Below are positions 38,455 to 48,465 of a DNA stretch of 64,000 nt, one piece after another. The first letter of the stretch is position 1; every line of letters starts with the position of its first letter. The notes under the pieces were generated by a model that was given only the letters and a program-made list of their open reading frames with translations, was not told the origin of the DNA and searched no databases. Both the position numbers and the translations under genes were made by a program. The DNA is from Staphylococcus sp. NAM3COL9 (lineage in GTDB: Bacteria; Bacillota; Bacilli; Staphylococcales; Staphylococcaceae), in the NCBI RefSeq assembly GCF_001431205.1, contig NZ_LGPC01000011.1:124001-188000 (forward strand). The letters run 5' to 3'.

Positions 38455-40557
38455 ATGAGTAAACAAAGAATTTACGAATACGCTAAAGATTTAAAATTAA
38501 AGAGTAGAGATATTATCGACGAATTGCAGAAGATGGACGTTGAGGTAACAAGTCATATGCAAACGTTAGAAGATAATCAAATTCACGCATTAGATAAAAT
38601 TTACAAACCTGAAAAAGCAAAAGAAGCAGAGAAAAAACAACAAAAAGCTGCTCAAAACAAACAACAATCATCAAATAATAAAACAAACAATAATAAACCG
38701 AATAATAAAGGTAACCAAAATAATAAAGCAAACAATAATAAACCGAATAACAAAAAGAATAATAAAAAATCAAAACAAATAAAACAAGAAGAACCTAAAG
38801 AAATTCCAGAAAAAATCACTTATCAAGAAGGTATCACAGTAGGTGAACTTGCTGAGAAATTAAACGTAGAGTCTTCAGGTATTGTTAAAAAATTATTCTT
38901 ACTTGGTATTATGGCTAATATTAATCAATCACTAGATGAAGAAACACTAGAGTTAATCGTTGATGATTACGGTGTTGAAGCTGAAAAAGAAATTGTTATT
39001 GATGAAGAAGATTTATCAATTTATTTCGATGATGAAATTGAAGATGAAGAAGCTGTTGAACGTCCAGCAGTTGTTACAATCATGGGACACGTTGACCATG
39101 GTAAAACAACGTTACTAGATTCTATTCGTCATACAAAAGTAACAGCTGGAGAAGCTGGTGGTATTACACAACATATTGGTGCTTACCAAATTGAAAATGA
39201 CGGTAAAAAAATTACCTTCTTAGATACTCCAGGTCACGCAGCATTTACGACAATGCGTGCACGTGGTGCACAAGTAACGGATATAACTATTTTAGTTGTA
39301 GCAGCAGATGATGGTGTTATGCCTCAAACAATTGAAGCAATCAACCATGCTAAAGAAGCTAATGTACCTACAATTGTTGCTGTTAACAAAATTGATAAAC
39401 CAACATCCAATCCAGACCGTGTAATGCAAGAACTCACTGAATATGGTCTAGTACCTGAAGATTGGGGTGGCGATACAATCTTTGTTCCACTTTCAGCATT
39501 AAGTGGTGATGGCATTGATGATTTAATAGAAATGATTGTACTTACTTCTGAAGTACAAGAATTAAAAGCTAATCCAAGTAAAAAAGCTGTCGGTACAGTA
39601 ATCGAAGCTGAATTAGATAAATCACGTGGACCTTCAGCCTCATTATTAGTACAAAACGGTACACTTAACGTTGGTGACTCTTTAGTAGTTGGAAATACGT
39701 ATGGTAGAATTCGTGCGATGGTCAATGACTTAGGCCAACGTATTAAAACTGCAGGACCATCTACACCAGTTGAAATTACTGGTATTCATGATGTGCCAAA
39801 AGCAGGCGACCGATTTGTTGTTTTCAAAGATGAAAAACAAGCAAGACGTATTGGCGAATCTCGCCATGAAGCGAACGTAATTCAACAACGTCATGAAAGT
39901 AAGAGTGTTTCATTAGATAACTTGTTTGAACAAATGAAACAAGGTGAAATGAAAGATTTAAATGTCATTATTAAAGGTGATGTGCAAGGTTCAGTAGAGG
40001 CACTTGCTGCATCTCTAATGAAGATAGACGTTGAAGGCGTTAATGTACGTATTATTCACACAGCTGTGGGTGCAATCAACGAATCTGACGTTACACTAGC
40101 TAACGCTTCAAATGGTATTATTATTGGTTTTAACGTTCGTCCTGATACAGGTGCAAAACGTGCTGCTGAAACTGAAGGCGTAGATATGCGTCTACATCGT
40201 GTTATTTATAGTGTTATAGAAGAAATTGAATTCGCGATGAAAGGCATGTTAGATCCAGAATTCGAAGAACAAATAATTGGACAAGCAGAAGTTCGTCAAA
40301 CATTCAAAGTTTCTAAAGTTGGTACAATCGCAGGTAGTTACGTTATTGATGGTAAAATCACGCGTAATGCTGGCGTTCGTGTCATTAGAGACAATATTGT
40401 GCAATTCGAGGGTGAATTAGACACACTAAAACGTTTTAAAGATGATGCTAAGGAAGTTGCTAAAGGCTACGAGTGTGGTATCACAGTTGAGAAATACAAT
40501 GACCTAAAAGAAGGCGACATTATTGAAGCTTTCGAAATGGTTGAAATAAAGAGATAA
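38455..40557 (+). CDS. infB: Translation initiation factor IF-2
   Basis: IF-2 (700 aa) brings initiator tRNA to the ribosome and helps the subunits join. The N-terminal IF2N domain ([21 protein letters not shown]) is followed by an Asn/Lys-rich linker (about residues 60-115) with a near-perfect internal repeat. The GTPase G1 motif GHVDHGKT is at residues 211-218, with DTPGHAAFT and NKIDKP following. The C-terminal domains bind fMet-tRNA. The start is ATG 38455, with AAGGAG 8-9 bases upstream. The operon ends in a strong terminator. Confidence 0.98.
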   Translation: MSKQRIYEYAKDLKLKSRDIIDELQKMDVEVTSHMQTLEDNQIHALDKIYKPEKAKEAEKKQQKAAQNKQQSSNNKTNNNKPNNKGNQNNKANNNKPNNKKNNKKSKQIKQEEPKEIPEKITYQEGITVGELAEKLNVESSGIVKKLFLLGIMANINQSLDEETLELIVDDYGVEAEKEIVIDEEDLSIYFDDEIEDEEAVERPAVVTIMGHVDHGKTTLLDSIRHTKVTAGEAGGITQHIGAYQIENDGKKITFLDTPGHAAFTTMRARGAQVTDITILVVAADDGVMPQTIEAINHAKEANVPTIVAVNKIDKPTSNPDRVMQELTEYGLVPEDWGGDTIFVPLSALSGDGIDDLIEMIVLTSEVQELKANPSKKAVGTVIEAELDKSRGPSASLLVQNGTLNVGDSLVVGNTYGRIRAMVNDLGQRIKTAGPSTPVEITGIHDVPKAGDRFVVFKDEKQARRIGESRHEANVIQQRHESKSVSLDNLFEQMKQGEMKDLNVIIKGDVQGSVEALAASLMKIDVEGVNVRIIHTAVGAINESDVTLANASNGIIIGFNVRPDTGAKRAAETEGVDMRLHRVIYSVIEEIEFAMKGMLDPEFEEQIIGQAEVRQTFKVSKVGTIAGSYVIDGKITRNAGVRVIRDNIVQFEGELDTLKRFKDDAKEVAKGYECGITVEKYNDLKEGDIIEAFEMVEIKR
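38685..38750 (+). repeat. 21-bp direct repeat within the infB Asn/Lys linker
   Basis: AAACAATAATAAACCGAATA plus A occurs at 38685-38705 and again at 38730-38750, 45 bases apart (15 codons), inside the low-complexity linker. Such repeats can change copy number in frame. Confidence 0.8.
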
Positions 40558-40583
40558 GTAATTGAAGATTAATCCAATTTAAT

Positions 40584-40617
40584 AAAAAAAGCCTCCAATA
40601 ATTTGGAGGCTTTTTTT
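40584..40617 (+). terminator. Strong terminator after infB
   Basis: Seven A, GCCTCC, 8-base loop, GGAGGC and seven T residues: a fully symmetrical bidirectional terminator. It ends the core operon and marks the left edge of the accessory region. Confidence 0.95.
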
Positions 40618-41072
40618 ATTGAGTTTAGATTTGTATATAAGATAGATAATTAATTCAGTTTATAATTTTATATTGGAAGTATAGTTGAATTTTTTAATGT
40701 AATTATTAATATTAAAGTGCTATCCAAAAGTAAAACATATAAGTATAATGATATTATTACATAAAAAACTAGCGATTTAGTTTATGGATTAAAATATAGC
40801 ATGACTTAAATTTACAACTTCAATTAGAAATAGAAATATTAAACCCTCGTAATGATGGAGCTTACTTTAAAAATACTTTAACAAAACAATTTTCACAATA
40901 ATTTAAAAAAGTAAATTGAATATTATAAAAGGGTAGCATATGTTTTTATAAATCATATATTTATTTGGTTGCGAATAAGTTAAAATATTATAGTGGGATT
41001 TTGGGATAACTATTTTACTGACACTCGTTGTCTATGTACTTAATTACAATTAAATTAAATAGGAGGTTATAA
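40618..41072. other. Left part of the accessory region between infB and rbfA
   Basis: The 455 bases are about 80% A+T and hold no intact gene. A short open stretch at 40800-40901 looks protein-like (see separate entry). An AGGAGG ribosome binding site at about 41061 serves the next gene. Confidence 0.5.
40800..40901 (+). pseudogene. Possible gene remnant (33-codon fragment)
   Basis: In one plus-strand frame, between stops, the bases encode HDLNLQLQLEIEILNPRNDG and then AYFKNTLTKQFSQ before TAA. The composition (LNPRNDGAYFKNTL) is more protein-like than expected from AT-rich spacer, but there is no start codon. I do not recognise a family. Confidence 0.25.
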
Positions 41073-42071
41073 ATGATGAGTGAATATTTAAGGGAAATCA
41101 ATGAATTTTGGCAAGAATATTTGAAGCAATATAACTCTATTTATGATCAAAATACGTTAGAACAAATTATAAAAAATGATGATACGACAGCATTTTTACA
41201 TCCACAGGATTTAGCATATTTTAAAGCGCATTTTGGGAATAACTTTTCTGAAATACCAAGATTTAAAAAAATGATAGATTTTGCAAATGGAAAAGTAATT
41301 ATTGATAAAAATAGACAAAGAATTTTATTTGAAAACGCAGAAATAAACCCTGCTATAGCTAGACCCTATTTTGGCAACCCTGATTTAGCTGATATTGTTA
41401 TATTAAAAAAGCAGCCCGAAAATGACTTTAAAATGTACGAACCTGATATACCGGAATCTGTAGTGATAGGTTATCGTCAAAGAATATTATTGGATATACA
41501 AGGTAGATTAACATTTAATGGAGAGAAACTGTTCTTACCCTATATAGATAAACATAGATGGTTTATGAAATATTTATATAACGCTGCTTCGACTTTAAAA
41601 CGTTTTAATATTGACCCAAACAGAGTTATGGTACTTAATTTTTTCCCTTATCAATCGGGGCATACTGCAGGAATACCAAAAGATTTTTTAACATTTAAAC
41701 ATGGATTACCTTCTCAACGAATGAGTTTTGATTTGTTGTTGAAACTTTTAAACGATAATAAAACTCGGATATATATAGTTAGTGAGGAAGAATTATATAT
41801 TTCGGTTTTGAAGAACTTTGCTCATAGTTCATTGTGTGACAACTTAATTGACCATTTATTCATACTCGCTTCAAAACAAAATCGCCATGTTACTTTATGC
41901 AATGTGTTAAGTTACCAAGAACACAAAATACGTTTGAGAAAAAAACAAGAACTGAGTAAAATAGAATATTACAATTGGAATAAAGAACAAAAAGAAAAAC
42001 GAGAAAAAGGTAATTCAGATTTTTATAGAAAAATTAGCGCAATGCAAAAAATTGTAGCACATCAACACTGA
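41073..42071 (+). CDS. Unrecognised 332-residue protein, weakly resembling a uracil-DNA-glycosylase-like fold
   Basis: AGGAGG lies 6 bases before ATG 41073, and the frame is intact, so the gene looks functional. The protein is soluble, with no signal peptide or membrane segment. From residue 97, RPYFGNPDLADIVILKKQPE, and from residue 189, NFFPYQSGH, are reminiscent of strand-loop motifs (PYFG-x-P...VILxxxP, fPYhS) in proteins with a uracil-DNA-glycosylase-like core. This is a weak, by-eye similarity. The C-terminal 50 residues are rich in Lys and Glu and likely helical. It lies between infB and rbfA, which are normally adjacent in S. aureus, and ends opposite a broken WYL regulator. Confidence 0.8.
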   Translation: MMSEYLREINEFWQEYLKQYNSIYDQNTLEQIIKNDDTTAFLHPQDLAYFKAHFGNNFSEIPRFKKMIDFANGKVIIDKNRQRILFENAEINPAIARPYFGNPDLADIVILKKQPENDFKMYEPDIPESVVIGYRQRILLDIQGRLTFNGEKLFLPYIDKHRWFMKYLYNAASTLKRFNIDPNRVMVLNFFPYQSGHTAGIPKDFLTFKHGLPSQRMSFDLLLKLLNDNKTRIYIVSEEELYISVLKNFAHSSLCDNLIDHLFILASKQNRHVTLCNVLSYQEHKIRLRKKQELSKIEYYNWNKEQKEKREKGNSDFYRKISAMQKIVAHQH

Positions 42072-42089
42072 AAGATTAATTATAAAAAT

Positions 42090-42130
42090 GCCTATACTCA
42101 ACTTAGAAGATGTCTAAGTCGAGTATAGGC
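42090..42130. terminator. Bidirectional terminator between the unknown gene and the WYL pseudogene
   Basis: GCCTATACTC (42090-42099) pairs with GAGTATAGGC (42121-42130); inside, ACTTAGA pairs with TCTAAGT after one mismatch. A-rich and T-rich flanks suit both convergent genes. Confidence 0.85.
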
Positions 42131-42135
42131 CAATT

Positions 42136-43003
42136 TTAAATATAATAGTTTTTAAACAAAGTCTGGATATGTGCTTTGAACTCATCTACATAATGCTGCG
42201 GTTCTATTATTGTAATATATCGTGGATAGTCATATGCAATTTGTATACTTTCTTTTTTTGAAATAATAATATTTGCGATAGTTCCATAATCACTTTCGGT
42301 TGTGTCTATTATAATGAATTGTCTTTGAACTTCTGACCAAATAGGATTTTTAATGAGTATCTTTACCGATTGAATATCTGAAAAAATAGCTTTATCAAAC
42401 ACTTCATCAAGTTGGTCAATATTTATAATTGAAGCCAAATTTAGTATGTGTACTTTTCCTTGATACAAATAAGTAAACCAGTATTTGTTAGAAAAATATC
42501 TAGTATATATAGGTATTACTTTTATAGTTAAATTGTGACTTATATGTATTGCAACAAAGTTATTATTTTCAATTGCCAGTTGTATTCTAAAAATCAACGT
42601 GGTTTTACTCATCTCACGTGTCACTTTGAACTGGCTTAAGAGTTTGTTAGACAGTATTTTTTCAGCAAGATTAGAGTTTGCATTCAGCCCTCTAATGAGA
42701 TTACAAGTATCTTCATGTATTATCGGTGTGAAATTTTTCATTCTAAATAGCAAGTTAAGTAATCTATTATTTTTAAATTTATATCTGTCGATGCTTAAAC
42801 AATGTTTTTCAAAGTTAGTATCATATATTATTTTACCATCAAGACCACGCCATTCATTATCTTCATATAAAAAATTGTTAATATCACTAAAATCTCGTTG
42901 GATTGAACGAACATTGACGTTAAGTCGCTGGGCGAGTTCTTCTTTATTGAGTTTCTAAAAGCGGGTATAAATATATAAAAGTCTTTCTGGCTTTTCCAAT
43001 CAT
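42136..43003 (-). pseudogene. WYL-domain transcriptional regulator, broken near the N-terminus
   Basis: The intact part (205 codons to 42753) and the upstream in-frame segment together read as a DeoR/WYL-type regulator of about 289 residues. The HTH is NKEELAQRLNVNVRSIQRDF, and the C-terminal half resembles a WYL domain (AIENNNFVAIHI). Two lesions break it: an in-frame TAG at 42957-42955 (minus strand) just before the HTH, and a one-base indel in the A-run at 42992-42995, which puts the ATG at 43003 (AGGAG 6 bases upstream) out of frame with LEKPERLLYIYTRF. WYL regulators often control defence or mobile-element genes, but here the product would be non-functional or begin internally. Confidence 0.8.
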
Positions 43004-43024
43004 TCACAACTCCTAAAATAAATA

Positions 43025-43041
43025 AACTTAATTATTAAGTT
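43025..43041. promoter_or_regulatory. Palindromic operator candidate at the WYL promoter
   Basis: AACTTAAT-T-ATTAAGTT is a perfect 8-bp inverted repeat with a single central base. It lies directly after the minus-strand -10 (TG-T-TATACT, with TATACT at 43049-43054), about where transcription would start, a typical place for autorepression by the dimeric WYL regulator. Confidence 0.5.
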
Positions 43042-43048
43042 GTCTTAT

Positions 43049-43079
43049 AGTATAACATTAAATTTATATAATGTGTAAA
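43049..43079 (-). promoter_or_regulatory. Extended -10 promoter of the WYL regulator
   Basis: On the minus strand TATACT (43049-43054) is preceded by TG one base away, with TTTACA or TTACAC (43073-43079) 18-19 bases upstream as a -35. Confidence 0.45.
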
Positions 43080-43120
43080 ACTTTATAAAAATAATTTATA
43101 GATATAGCCAAGGTATTTGT

Positions 43121-43240
43121 ATGTCAGAAAGCCTACTTAAAATAACAGTTGGGCATAATATTAAACACTTGAGAAATTTAAAATAGATTTTATTGACTAT
43201 TAATGAAAAAATATTTCATATTATAACAGTTAGGAATTAA
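43121..43240 (+). pseudogene. Possible remnant of an XRE-type HTH regulator
   Basis: From ATG 43121 (AAGG 8 bases upstream) the frame reads MSESLLKITVGHNIKHLRNL, one Lys, then TAG at 43184, and continues in the same frame as ILLTINEKIFHIITVRN to TAA. The phrase VGHNIKHLRNLK resembles the start of an HTH_3 domain (IGxNIKxLRxxKxLT). The following sequence no longer matches a complete HTH. Too short and broken to be sure. Confidence 0.3.
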
Positions 43241-43436
43241 AATAATGCCCAAGTGTCATAATATGTTTATTTTTTGTTAATAATGTACAATATAAAGTGT
43301 ACAGGACTCGAACAAAGCTTTTGAAAATATAAACAACTGAAATAATAAATTTGTTTGACGTTATGAAATGAACTGTCATATAATCTTTAAGTAAGGAAAC
43401 ATTTCCCGGACAAATAAATAGTGTGAGGTGAATATA
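43241..43436 (+). promoter_or_regulatory. rbfA promoter region
   Basis: TTGACG (43355-43360) and TATAAT (43379-43384) with an 18-base spacer form a good SigA promoter 53 bases before rbfA. Since infB ends in a strong terminator, rbfA-truB-ribF must be expressed from here. Confidence 0.65.
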
Positions 43437-43781
43437 ATGAATATGAGAGCTGAACGTGTTGGCGAACAGATGAAGCAAGAAATTATGGATATCGCTAATA
43501 ACAAAGTCAAAGACCCAAGAATCGGATTTTTAACGATTACAGATGTGCAATTAACAAATGATTTATCAATTGCAACGATCTATTTAACAGTATTAGGTAA
43601 TGAGAAACAAAAAGAAGATACTTTTAAAGGGTTAGAAAAGGCAAAAGGTTTTATTAAATCTGAACTAGGTTCAAGAATGAGACTACGAATTATTCCTGAA
43701 TTGAATTTTGAATATGATGGATCAATTGATTACGGAAATAAAATCGAAAGAATGATTCAAGATTTGCACAAAAAAGATTAA
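43437..43781 (+). CDS. rbfA: 30S ribosome-binding factor RbfA
   Basis: RbfA (114 aa) is a KH-like protein that binds the 5' helix of 16S rRNA and helps 30S maturation, notably in the cold. The sequence [17 protein letters not shown] and [27 protein letters not shown] is typical. ATG 43437 is preferred, since GAGGTG lies 6 bases upstream; ATG at 43443 is an alternative. It is followed by a terminator and then truB. Confidence 0.97.
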   Translation: MNMRAERVGEQMKQEIMDIANNKVKDPRIGFLTITDVQLTNDLSIATIYLTVLGNEKQKEDTFKGLEKAKGFIKSELGSRMRLRIIPELNFEYDGSIDYGNKIERMIQDLHKKD

Positions 43782-43791
43782 TTATTATACC

Positions 43792-43836
43792 AAGCTGGAA
43801 CAAAATCTCTTTAGATTTTATGTTTCAGCTTTTTTA
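43792..43836 (+). terminator. Intrinsic terminator after rbfA
   Basis: AAGCTGGAAC pairs with GTTTCAGCTT, with an inner AAAATCT/AGATTTT stem, followed by a T-run. Confidence 0.85.
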
Positions 43837-43909
43837 CATAACACAAAGCAAGCTGAGTCATGTTAATATGAGAGTAATGTAAAAAATGAGTATTAAAGGT
43901 GGCGTAAAG

Positions 43910-44827
43910 ATGTATAACGGTATTTTGCCTATATATAAAGAACGTGGTTTAACAAGCCACGATGTAGTATTTAAATTGAGGAAAATTTTAAAAACGAAAA
44001 AAGTTGGACATACTGGTACTTTAGACCCAGAAGTATCAGGCGTTTTACCTATATGTATTGGTGGTGCAACTAAAGTTAGTGATTATATTATGGATATGGG
44101 AAAATCCTATAAAGCGACTGTTACACTTGGAAGTAGTACAACTACTGAAGATCAAACCGGTGAAATCCTTGAGCAAACACTTATTCATCAAGATGAAATT
44201 ACAATTCAGGACATTGATCAAATATTGAATCAATTTGAAGGAACGATTACTCAAATACCACCGATGTACTCATCAGTAAAAGTGAAGGGTAAAAAATTAT
44301 ATGAATATGCGAGGAATAACGAAGAAGTAGAAAGACCAGAGCGACAAATTAATATTATGCATATTAAACGTACATCTGAGCTTCGCTTTGAAGATGAGAG
44401 TTGTCATTTTGAAATTTTAGTTGAATGTGGCAAAGGGACATACATCAGAACATTAGCGACAGATATTGGTAAAGCTTTAGGACATCCAGCACATATGTCA
44501 AAATTAACTAGAATTCAAAGTGGTGGATTTAATATAGATGAAAGTCTTACACTAAATGACGTTGCAGAATTACATGAGCATGACGCGTTACAAGAAAAGT
44601 TATTTCCTATAGAATATGGGTTAAAAGGTTTAAAACAAATTTTGATTTCAGATGCAATCGTAAAAAGCAAAATTTTAAATGGTCAAAAATTCTATAAAAG
44701 TGAATTTACAGCAACAATAGATACGATAGTGGTATTGGTAGATGTTACAGACAATAAAGTCTTAGCAATTTATGCACCACATCCCGAAAAAAATGATGAA
44801 ATTAAGCCTAAGAAGGTATTTAATTAA
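43910..44827 (+). CDS. truB: tRNA pseudouridine(55) synthase TruB
   Basis: TruB (305 aa) makes pseudouridine 55 in the T-loop of all tRNAs. It begins [20 protein letters not shown], with the catalytic Asp39 in [12 protein letters not shown] and [30 protein letters not shown] further on. The start is ATG 43910, with AAAGGTGG upstream; ATG 43886 would add 8 residues without support. ribF begins 13 bases after the stop. Confidence 0.97.
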   Translation: MYNGILPIYKERGLTSHDVVFKLRKILKTKKVGHTGTLDPEVSGVLPICIGGATKVSDYIMDMGKSYKATVTLGSSTTTEDQTGEILEQTLIHQDEITIQDIDQILNQFEGTITQIPPMYSSVKVKGKKLYEYARNNEEVERPERQINIMHIKRTSELRFEDESCHFEILVECGKGTYIRTLATDIGKALGHPAHMSKLTRIQSGGFNIDESLTLNDVAELHEHDALQEKLFPIEYGLKGLKQILISDAIVKSKILNGQKFYKSEFTATIDTIVVLVDVTDNKVLAIYAPHPEKNDEIKPKKVFN

Positions 44828-44840
44828 AGGAGAAATACGC

Positions 44841-45812
44841 ATGAAAGTGATAGAAGTAGCTCATCCAATTCAAGAAGATCAATATATAACAGAAGACGTT
44901 GCCATGGCTTTTGGTTTTTTTGATGGCATGCATAAGGGGCACGCGAAAGTATTTGATATTTTAGAGCAAAAAGCAAAATCATCCAATTTAAAAAAAGCTG
45001 TGATGACATTTGATCCTCATCCTTCAGTAGTTTTAAATCCTGAACGTAAACGCACCGATTATTTAACACCAATACAAGATAAAGTTGAAATATTAGAGTC
45101 TTATGGCATAGATTATTGTATTGTTATTAACTTTTCTTCTAAATTTGCAAATGTTCCCGCTGAAACTTTCATAGAAGATTATATTATAAAAAATAATGTT
45201 AAAGAAGTAGTGGCTGGTTTTGATTTTACATTTGGTAAATTTGGTAAAGGTAATATGATGATATTAAATGAAATGACTGAATTTAATACGACAGTTGTAA
45301 GTAAACAAGAAATAGAATCCGAAAAAATTTCGACAACTGAAATTAGAAAATCGCTTAAAACAGGGGACTTGCAAAAGGCTAATGAAGAATTAGATTATCT
45401 CTATCGTATTAAAGGGACAGTCGTGCAAGGTGAAAAACGTGGAAGAACAATTGGATTTCCAACAGCAAATGTTCAACCTAGTGGTGATTATGTGTTGCCT
45501 AAAAATGGTGTTTATGCGGTAAGTATGGAAATTGGACCGAATAAAAAGGTATATCGAGGTGTGGCTAATGTTGGTGTAAAACCAACATTTCATGATCCTT
45601 CTAAAGCTCAAGTAGTTATAGAAGTGAATTTATTTGATTTTAATGAAAATATTTATGGCGAGCGTGTCACTGTATTTTGGCATCATTATTTAAGACCAGA
45701 AATTAAATTTGATGGAATAGATCCTTTAGTAGAACAAATGAATAAAGATAAAGAAAAAGCGAAATACTTACTATCGGTTGATTTTGGAGACGAAATATCA
45801 TATAATATTTAA
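44841..45812 (+). CDS. ribF: Bifunctional riboflavin kinase/FAD synthetase
   Basis: RibF (323 aa) phosphorylates riboflavin to FMN and adenylates it to FAD. The N-terminal FAD synthetase half has [15 protein letters not shown] and [15 protein letters not shown]; the C-terminal flavokinase has [13 protein letters not shown] near residue 200 and [11 protein letters not shown]. The start is ATG 44841, with AAAGGAG 8 bases upstream. The truB-ribF-rpsO order is conserved in Firmicutes. Confidence 0.97.
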   Translation: MKVIEVAHPIQEDQYITEDVAMAFGFFDGMHKGHAKVFDILEQKAKSSNLKKAVMTFDPHPSVVLNPERKRTDYLTPIQDKVEILESYGIDYCIVINFSSKFANVPAETFIEDYIIKNNVKEVVAGFDFTFGKFGKGNMMILNEMTEFNTTVVSKQEIESEKISTTEIRKSLKTGDLQKANEELDYLYRIKGTVVQGEKRGRTIGFPTANVQPSGDYVLPKNGVYAVSMEIGPNKKVYRGVANVGVKPTFHDPSKAQVVIEVNLFDFNENIYGERVTVFWHHYLRPEIKFDGIDPLVEQMNKDKEKAKYLLSVDFGDEISYNI

Positions 45813-45916
45813 GTCGAATGTGTTTTACACATTTAAGGCACCTTTATCTTGGCAGTCCGATTCTCCAACGGTTCGCTCGGTTAGAGGCGCATAAAATTAA
45901 AAGGAGGAAATTGACT
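45813..45916 (+). promoter_or_regulatory. Leader of rpsO, possible S15 autoregulatory RNA
   Basis: The 104-base gap after ribF contains GGCACCTTTATCTTGGCAG, TCCGATTCTCCAACGG and TCGCTCGGTTAGAGGCGC, which can form short stems before AAAGGAGG. S15 leaders that the protein binds to repress translation are known in several Firmicutes. I did not match it to a specific class. Confidence 0.4.
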
Positions 45917-46186
45917 ATGGCAATTTCACAAGAACGTAAAAATGAACTAATTAAAGAATATCGTACACACGAAGCGGATACTGGATCTCCAGAAGTACAA
46001 ATCGCTGTGTTAACTGAAGAAATCACTACATTAAACGAACATTTACGTCAACACACGAAAGACCACCATTCACGTCGTGGACTATTAAAAATGGTAGGTC
46101 GTCGTAGACATTTACTTAACTATTTACGTGACAAAGATGTACAACGTTACCGTGAATTAATTAAATCATTAGGTATCCGTCGTTAA
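45917..46186 (+). CDS. rpsO: 30S ribosomal protein S15
   Basis: S15 (89 aa) binds the central domain of 16S rRNA and forms a subunit bridge. It begins [19 protein letters not shown] and includes [16 protein letters not shown] and [25 protein letters not shown] 45917 is the family start, with AAGGAGG 8 bases upstream. pnp follows it, as in most bacteria. Confidence 0.98.
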   Translation: MAISQERKNELIKEYRTHEADTGSPEVQIAVLTEEITTLNEHLRQHTKDHHSRRGLLKMVGRRRHLLNYLRDKDVQRYRELIKSLGIRR

Positions 46187-46205
46187 TTTTAAGGTGGATA
46201 TTGAT

Positions 46206-46239
46206 AGGGAAAGAACCTTCAGGGTCCTTTCCCTTTTTT
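46206..46239 (+). terminator. Intrinsic terminator after rpsO
   Basis: AGGGAAAG-ACC pairs with GGT-CTTTCCCT with one mismatch and a short loop, followed by six T residues. Confidence 0.88.
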
Positions 46240-46299
46240 ATAATCTAGAAAGCATATTATTTAAAAAGTAATATACTAATATAAAATTTTTCTGAGAAA

Positions 46300-46308
46300 T
46301 GATATGAT
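46300..46308 (+). promoter_or_regulatory. Candidate extended -10 promoter for pnp
   Basis: TG-A-TATGAT at 46300-46308 is an extended -10 element about 30 bases before the pnp start. No good -35 is present. Confidence 0.4.
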
Positions 46309-46340
46309 GTAACTAATAGATATATGAGAGGAGATTCGTA

Positions 46341-48440
46341 ATGTCTCAAGAGAAAAAAGTTTTTAAAACTGAATGGGCAAATAGATCATTAACGATTGAA
46401 ACAGGGCAACTTGCTAAACAAGCTAATGGTGCCGTGCTAGTTCGTTATGGCGATACAGTAGTATTATCTACTGCAGTAGCTTCAAAAGAACCACGCGATG
46501 TTGACTTTTTCCCATTAATGGTAAATTATGAAGAAAAAATGTATGCAGCAGGTAAAATTCCTGGTGGATTTAAAAAACGTGAGGGGCGTCCAAGCGACGA
46601 AGCAACATTAACTGCGCGCTTAATAGACAGACCAATTCGTCCACTTTTCCCTAAAGGATATAAGTATGATGTACAAATCATGAATACCGTATTAAGTGCT
46701 GATCCTGATTGTTCTCCAGAAATGGCAGCAATGATAGGTTCATCTATGGCACTTAGTGTCTCGGACATTCCATTCCAAGGGCCTATTGCTGGTGTGAACG
46801 TAGGCTATGTTGATGGCGAATACGTGATTAACCCAACTGTTGCACAGAAAGAAGTGTCGCGTCTTGATTTAGAAGTTGCTGGACACAAAGATGCTGTAAA
46901 CATGGTTGAAGCAGGCGCAAGTGAAATTACTGAAAGTGAAATGCTTGAGGGAATCTTCTTTGGTCATAATGAAATACAACGTTTAGTTAATTTCCAACAA
47001 GAAATCGTTGATCACATCCAACCAGTGAAAAAACCATTCACACCTGTTGAACAAGACGAAGCGCTTTCAGAAAAAGTGAAACAGCTTACTGAAGCCAATG
47101 GTTTGAAAGAAGCTGTATTAACATTTGATAAACAACAACGTGATATCAATCTTGACACATTAAAAGAAAAAGTCGTTGCAGGATTTATGGATGAAGAAGA
47201 TGTTAACAATGCTGCACTAATTAAAGATGTTCATGGCATTTTAAATAGTTTAGTTAAAGAAGAAGTAAGAAGATTAATTGCTGAAGAAAAAATCAGACCT
47301 GATGGTCGTAAATCAGATGAAATTCGTCCACTAGAATCAGAAGTTGGCGTATTACCAAGAGTACATGGTTCTGGCTTGTTTACGCGAGGTCAAACACAAG
47401 CACTATCTGTGTTAACATTAGGTTCAATGAGCGAATATCAAATTCTAGATGGTCTTGGTGAAGAACAACAAAAACGCTTCATGCATCATTACAATTTCCC
47501 TAACTATTCAGTTGGTGAAACAGGTCCAGTTCGTTCTCCAGGACGTCGTGAAATTGGTCACGGTGCTTTAGGTGAACGTGCATTAAGTCATGTTATTCCA
47601 GATACTAAAGATTTTCCTTATACTGTAAGAATTGTGAGTGAAGTATTAGAATCAAATGGTTCTTCTTCACAAGCGTCAATTTGTGGTTCTACGTTAGCCT
47701 TAATGGATGCAGGTGTTCCTATTAAGGCTCCAGTAGCCGGCATTGCTATGGGGTTAGTAACACGTGATGATAGTTATACTATTTTAACGGATATTCAAGG
47801 TATGGAAGATGCTTTAGGTGACATGGACTTTAAAGTAGCGGGTACGCCTGAAGGTATCACTGCAATACAAATGGATATTAAAATTGATGGTCTAACAAAA
47901 GAGATTATTAGAGAAGCTTTAGATCAAGCACGAGAAGGTCGTTTAGCTATTTTAGATCATATGCTACAAACAATTGATACAACACGTGGTGAGTTAAGCG
48001 CGTTTGCACCTAAAGTTGTTACGATGACAATCAAACCTGAAAAAATTAGAGATGTTATTGGACCTGGTGGTAAGAAAATCAATGAAATCATTGATCAAAC
48101 AGGTGTGAAACTTGATATTGAACAAGATGGTACAATCTTTATAGGCGCTGTTGATAAAGATGCAATCGCGGAAGCGCGTAGTATCATAGAAGACATTACA
48201 CGTGAAGCTGAAGTTGGCCAAGTATATGAAGGCAAAGTAAAACGTATTGAAAAATATGGTGCATTTGTTGAATTATTCCCTGGTAAAGATGCTTTAGTTC
48301 ATATATCACAAATTGCAAATGAACGTATTGATAAAGTAGAAGATGTATTGAAAATTGGAGATACATTTAAAATAAAAGTAACAGAAATTGATAAACAAGG
48401 TCGCGTGAATGCGTCTCATAAAGTACTTTCATCAAATTAA
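46341..48440 (+). CDS. pnp: Polyribonucleotide nucleotidyltransferase (PNPase)
   Basis: PNPase (699 aa) degrades RNA from the 3' end using phosphate and is a core partner in RNA decay. Two RNase PH domains cover about residues 1-220 and 310-540 ([19 protein letters not shown]), followed by KH ([19 protein letters not shown]) and S1 domains ([20 protein letters not shown]). GAGGAG lies upstream of the ATG. The 3' region holds a complex terminator. Confidence 0.98.
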   Translation: MSQEKKVFKTEWANRSLTIETGQLAKQANGAVLVRYGDTVVLSTAVASKEPRDVDFFPLMVNYEEKMYAAGKIPGGFKKREGRPSDEATLTARLIDRPIRPLFPKGYKYDVQIMNTVLSADPDCSPEMAAMIGSSMALSVSDIPFQGPIAGVNVGYVDGEYVINPTVAQKEVSRLDLEVAGHKDAVNMVEAGASEITESEMLEGIFFGHNEIQRLVNFQQEIVDHIQPVKKPFTPVEQDEALSEKVKQLTEANGLKEAVLTFDKQQRDINLDTLKEKVVAGFMDEEDVNNAALIKDVHGILNSLVKEEVRRLIAEEKIRPDGRKSDEIRPLESEVGVLPRVHGSGLFTRGQTQALSVLTLGSMSEYQILDGLGEEQQKRFMHHYNFPNYSVGETGPVRSPGRREIGHGALGERALSHVIPDTKDFPYTVRIVSEVLESNGSSSQASICGSTLALMDAGVPIKAPVAGIAMGLVTRDDSYTILTDIQGMEDALGDMDFKVAGTPEGITAIQMDIKIDGLTKEIIREALDQAREGRLAILDHMLQTIDTTRGELSAFAPKVVTMTIKPEKIRDVIGPGGKKINEIIDQTGVKLDIEQDGTIFIGAVDKDAIAEARSIIEDITREAEVGQVYEGKVKRIEKYGAFVELFPGKDALVHISQIANERIDKVEDVLKIGDTFKIKVTEIDKQGRVNASHKVLSSN

Positions 48441-48465
48441 TATAAAATAAAAAATCGAATTTATT

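Noticed and set aside
38513-38773. 86-codon minus-strand frame rich in Tyr, Cys and Phe
   Set aside because: It is the complement of the Asn/Lys-rich linker of infB and has no start signal.
42599-42958. 119-codon plus-strand frame
   Set aside because: It is antisense to the WYL pseudogene, whose coding sense is clear from the HTH segment.
43149-43256. Inverted short segments TTGGGCAT / ATGCCCAA and ACACTTG / CAAGTGT
   Set aside because: The arms are 7-8 bases, about 80 bases apart and overlapping on one side; chance is likely in this AT-rich region.
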